Part shown: piece by piece, positions 61,998 to 64,000 of the stretch | How the letters are laid out: each line of letters begins with the position of its first letter | Numbering within the stretch: position 1 is the stretch's first letter | Assembly: GCF_000374485.1 (NCBI RefSeq) | Contig: NZ_KB894501.1 | Coordinates: forward strand, 1 to 64,000 | Length of the DNA stretch: 64,000 nucleotides | Direction of reading: 5' to 3' | From: Algicola sagamiensis DSM 14643 | GTDB lineage: Bacteria; Pseudomonadota; Gammaproteobacteria; Enterobacterales; Alteromonadaceae | Notes under the pieces: generated by a model | Database searches by the model: none | What the model saw: the letters and a program-made list of their open reading frames with translations, nothing else | Told to the model about the DNA's origin: nothing | Position numbers and translations under genes: made by a program

Positions 61998-63464
61998 ATG
62001 GGCGCGATTGTTTCAGATGTCACCAAATCATTAATTAAGCAAGCCAACTATATAGGTGGTGAGTGGATTTTATCTCATCAATGGATCAGCGTTTTTGATC
62101 CAACATCAGGCGATAAAGTTGGAGAAATACCTTCATTAGAACAACCACAAATTGACCGCGCAATTGAAGAAGCACACGAAGCATTTCAATCTTGGAGAAA
62201 ATTATGTGCTTATGAGCGAGCAGAACATCTGGAGCGCTGGTTGAGACTCATTGAGGCACAAGAACATAGCCTTGCAGAACTTATCGTTTTGGAACAAGGA
62301 AAACCGCTAAAAGAAGCCAAAGGGGAAGTACAGTACGCCCAAGATTATATCCGTTGGTTTATTGAGGAAGGAAAGCGAACATATGGCCGCACGATTCCGA
62401 CAGCTTCTGCAAGCCATAGATTAATGACGATTCAACAGCCTGTTGGGGTATGCGCCCTGATCACACCTTGGAATTTTCCACTAGCGATGCTGGCACGTAA
62501 AATAGCACCAGCCTTGATGGCTGGGTGTACTATCGTTGCGAAGCCTTCCGAAGAAACACCTTTCTCTGCATTAGCGCTTGCCTATTTTGCAGAAAAAGCA
62601 GGTTTACCAGATGGTGTACTGAATATGGTGACGGGAAACCCGGAGTCAATTGGAGAAGCATTTTGTGCGAATCCGCTGGTTAGAAAAGTTAGCTTTACAG
62701 GTTCGACACGTGTTGGCCAATGGTTAATGAAGCATTCTGCACAAACGTTAAAAAGATTATCCTTAGAACTTGGCGGGAATGCCCCATTTATCGTCTTTGG
62801 CGATGCTGATATTGAGAAAGCCGTTGATGGACTAATGAAGAGTAAATTCCGTAATGCAGGCCAGACATGTGTGAGCGCCAATCGCATTTATCTTCACCAC
62901 AGTGTAAAAAGTCGTTTCCTCGATCAACTTCGACAGAAAATGAAGGAGATCCGTCTTGGCTCAGGCTTAGATGATCATTGTGATCAAGGCCCTTTGATTA
63001 ATGAAGCGGCAATCAAAAAAGTGGAAGCAATGATCCAAGATGCAGTTGATAAAGGTGCATCCGTGATGGAAGGAGGCAAAGTCGATGAGAAAGGCGCTCT
63101 CTTCTTTCAGCCAACCCTCGTCGATGGTACAAATGAAACAATGCGGATATTTCAGGAAGAAGTGTTTGGTCCGGTCATTGCGGTTCAAGAATTTACCGAT
63201 GAAACAGATGTGGTACGTTGGGCAAATCAAGTTGATGCAGGCCTTGCTGCTTATATCTATACCAATAATATTGATCGGATTTATCGTGTTGCAGAGCAAC
63301 TGGAGTGCGGTATGTTGGGGATCAATGAAGGCTCAGTATCGACAGTCATGGCGCCTTTTGGTGGTGTGAAGTTTTCTGGACTTGGTCGTGAAGGGGGAAC
63401 CGAAGGGATTGAAGAATATATGGAATCGAAAATGATGAACTTCAAGATTGATACAACACCATAA
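61998..63464 (+). CDS. gabD: NAD(P)-dependent aldehyde dehydrogenase (succinate-semialdehyde dehydrogenase type)
   Basis: A 488-residue aldehyde dehydrogenase close to GabD, which oxidises succinate semialdehyde to succinate in GABA catabolism. The catalytic Cys is C291 in NAGQTCVSANR and the general base E257 in LELGGNAP; FTGSTRVG is the cofactor-binding loop. Other semialdehydes (for example glutarate) are possible substrates. No gabT aminotransferase lies beside it. pyrG follows after its own promoter. Confidence 0.9.
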   Translation: MGAIVSDVTKSLIKQANYIGGEWILSHQWISVFDPTSGDKVGEIPSLEQPQIDRAIEEAHEAFQSWRKLCAYERAEHLERWLRLIEAQEHSLAELIVLEQGKPLKEAKGEVQYAQDYIRWFIEEGKRTYGRTIPTASASHRLMTIQQPVGVCALITPWNFPLAMLARKIAPALMAGCTIVAKPSEETPFSALALAYFAEKAGLPDGVLNMVTGNPESIGEAFCANPLVRKVSFTGSTRVGQWLMKHSAQTLKRLSLELGGNAPFIVFGDADIEKAVDGLMKSKFRNAGQTCVSANRIYLHHSVKSRFLDQLRQKMKEIRLGSGLDDHCDQGPLINEAAIKKVEAMIQDAVDKGASVMEGGKVDEKGALFFQPTLVDGTNETMRIFQEEVFGPVIAVQEFTDETDVVRWANQVDAGLAAYIYTNNIDRIYRVAEQLECGMLGINEGSVSTVMAPFGGVKFSGLGREGGTEGIEEYMESKMMNFKIDTTP

Positions 63465-63491
63465 TTTTTTTCCTTCAGACGAAAAAGGACT

Positions 63492-63521
63492 TTGAGTCTG
63501 GAGGGCAACTTGATGTATAAT
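63492..63521 (+). promoter_or_regulatory. pyrG promoter
   Basis: TTGAGT (63492-63497) and a perfect TATAAT (63516-63521) with an 18-bp spacer, 54 bp before the pyrG ATG. Confidence 0.6.
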
Positions 63522-63554
63522 AATTTCCCGTCTTGTTAAAAATTCCCATTGTAA

Positions 63555-64000
<446 letters not shown>

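Overview
The window comes from a low-to-mid-GC gammaproteobacterium, most likely marine and near the Alteromonadales/Vibrionales. The evidence is very close similarity to enterobacterial PepA, ValS and Ndk, the conserved gene orders lptFG/pepA-holC-valS, lepA-lepB-rnc-era-recO-pdxJ-acpS and rlmN-pilF-rodZ-ispG-hisS-yfgM-bamB-der, a rhombosortase with a GlyGly-CTERM substrate, and a Vibrio-type cytolysin. I do not assign a genus.

Layout. 1-0.18 kb: the end of an rRNA operon (5S rRNA and terminator). 0.54-0.9 kb: a decayed response-regulator fragment. 1.0-2.6 kb: two tandem, transporterless periplasmic solute-binding-like proteins. 2.7-10 kb: valS-holC-pepA, divergent from lptF-lptG. 10-24.7 kb: mixed genes, including an RDD protein, tRNA-Leu(CAA), a frameshifted exonuclease pseudogene, a secreted protein of unknown function, a cupin, two more solitary binding proteins, a porin, btuB with a cobalamin riboswitch, yajQ, a VanZ-like protein, a PanE-like reductase, a YgiB/YgiC-like pair, an S9 peptidase and a rhombosortase. 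24.8-40.6 kb: the accessory region, with an orphan type II thioesterase, a pore-forming cytolysin with a lectin domain, a LysR regulator and a tight ten-gene operon, followed by a LysE exporter. 41.7-59 kb: conserved housekeeping operons. 59.6-64 kb: a secreted zinc metalloprotease with a GlyGly-CTERM tail, a gabD-like aldehyde dehydrogenase and the start of pyrG.

The most interesting locus is 29.6-39.9 kb. One co-directional run with overlapping genes encodes a DUF2000 protein, a haem-oxygenase-like diiron oxidase, an ATP-grasp ligase, an MFS transporter, a 2-oxoglutarate/Fe(II) oxygenase, a full Dpp-like dipeptide ABC importer and a plant-type 2Fe-2S ferredoxin. The gene set suggests synthesis of a small modified amino acid or dipeptide, with the ferredoxin supplying electrons, MFS export and ABC uptake. 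It recalls the logic of the beta-ethynylserine (bes) pathway, which also combines a haem-oxygenase-like oxidase, 2OG/Fe enzymes and an ATP-grasp ligase, but here there is no PLP enzyme and the 2OG enzyme keeps the HxD facial triad, so it is probably a hydroxylase rather than a halogenase. The product is unknown.

Other connections: the rhombosortase at 24.1 kb and the GlyGly-CTERM protease at 59.6 kb are a predicted enzyme-substrate pair. Four solitary periplasmic binding-like proteins lie in the first 20 kb without permeases. All assignments come from reading the sequence; no database search was run.
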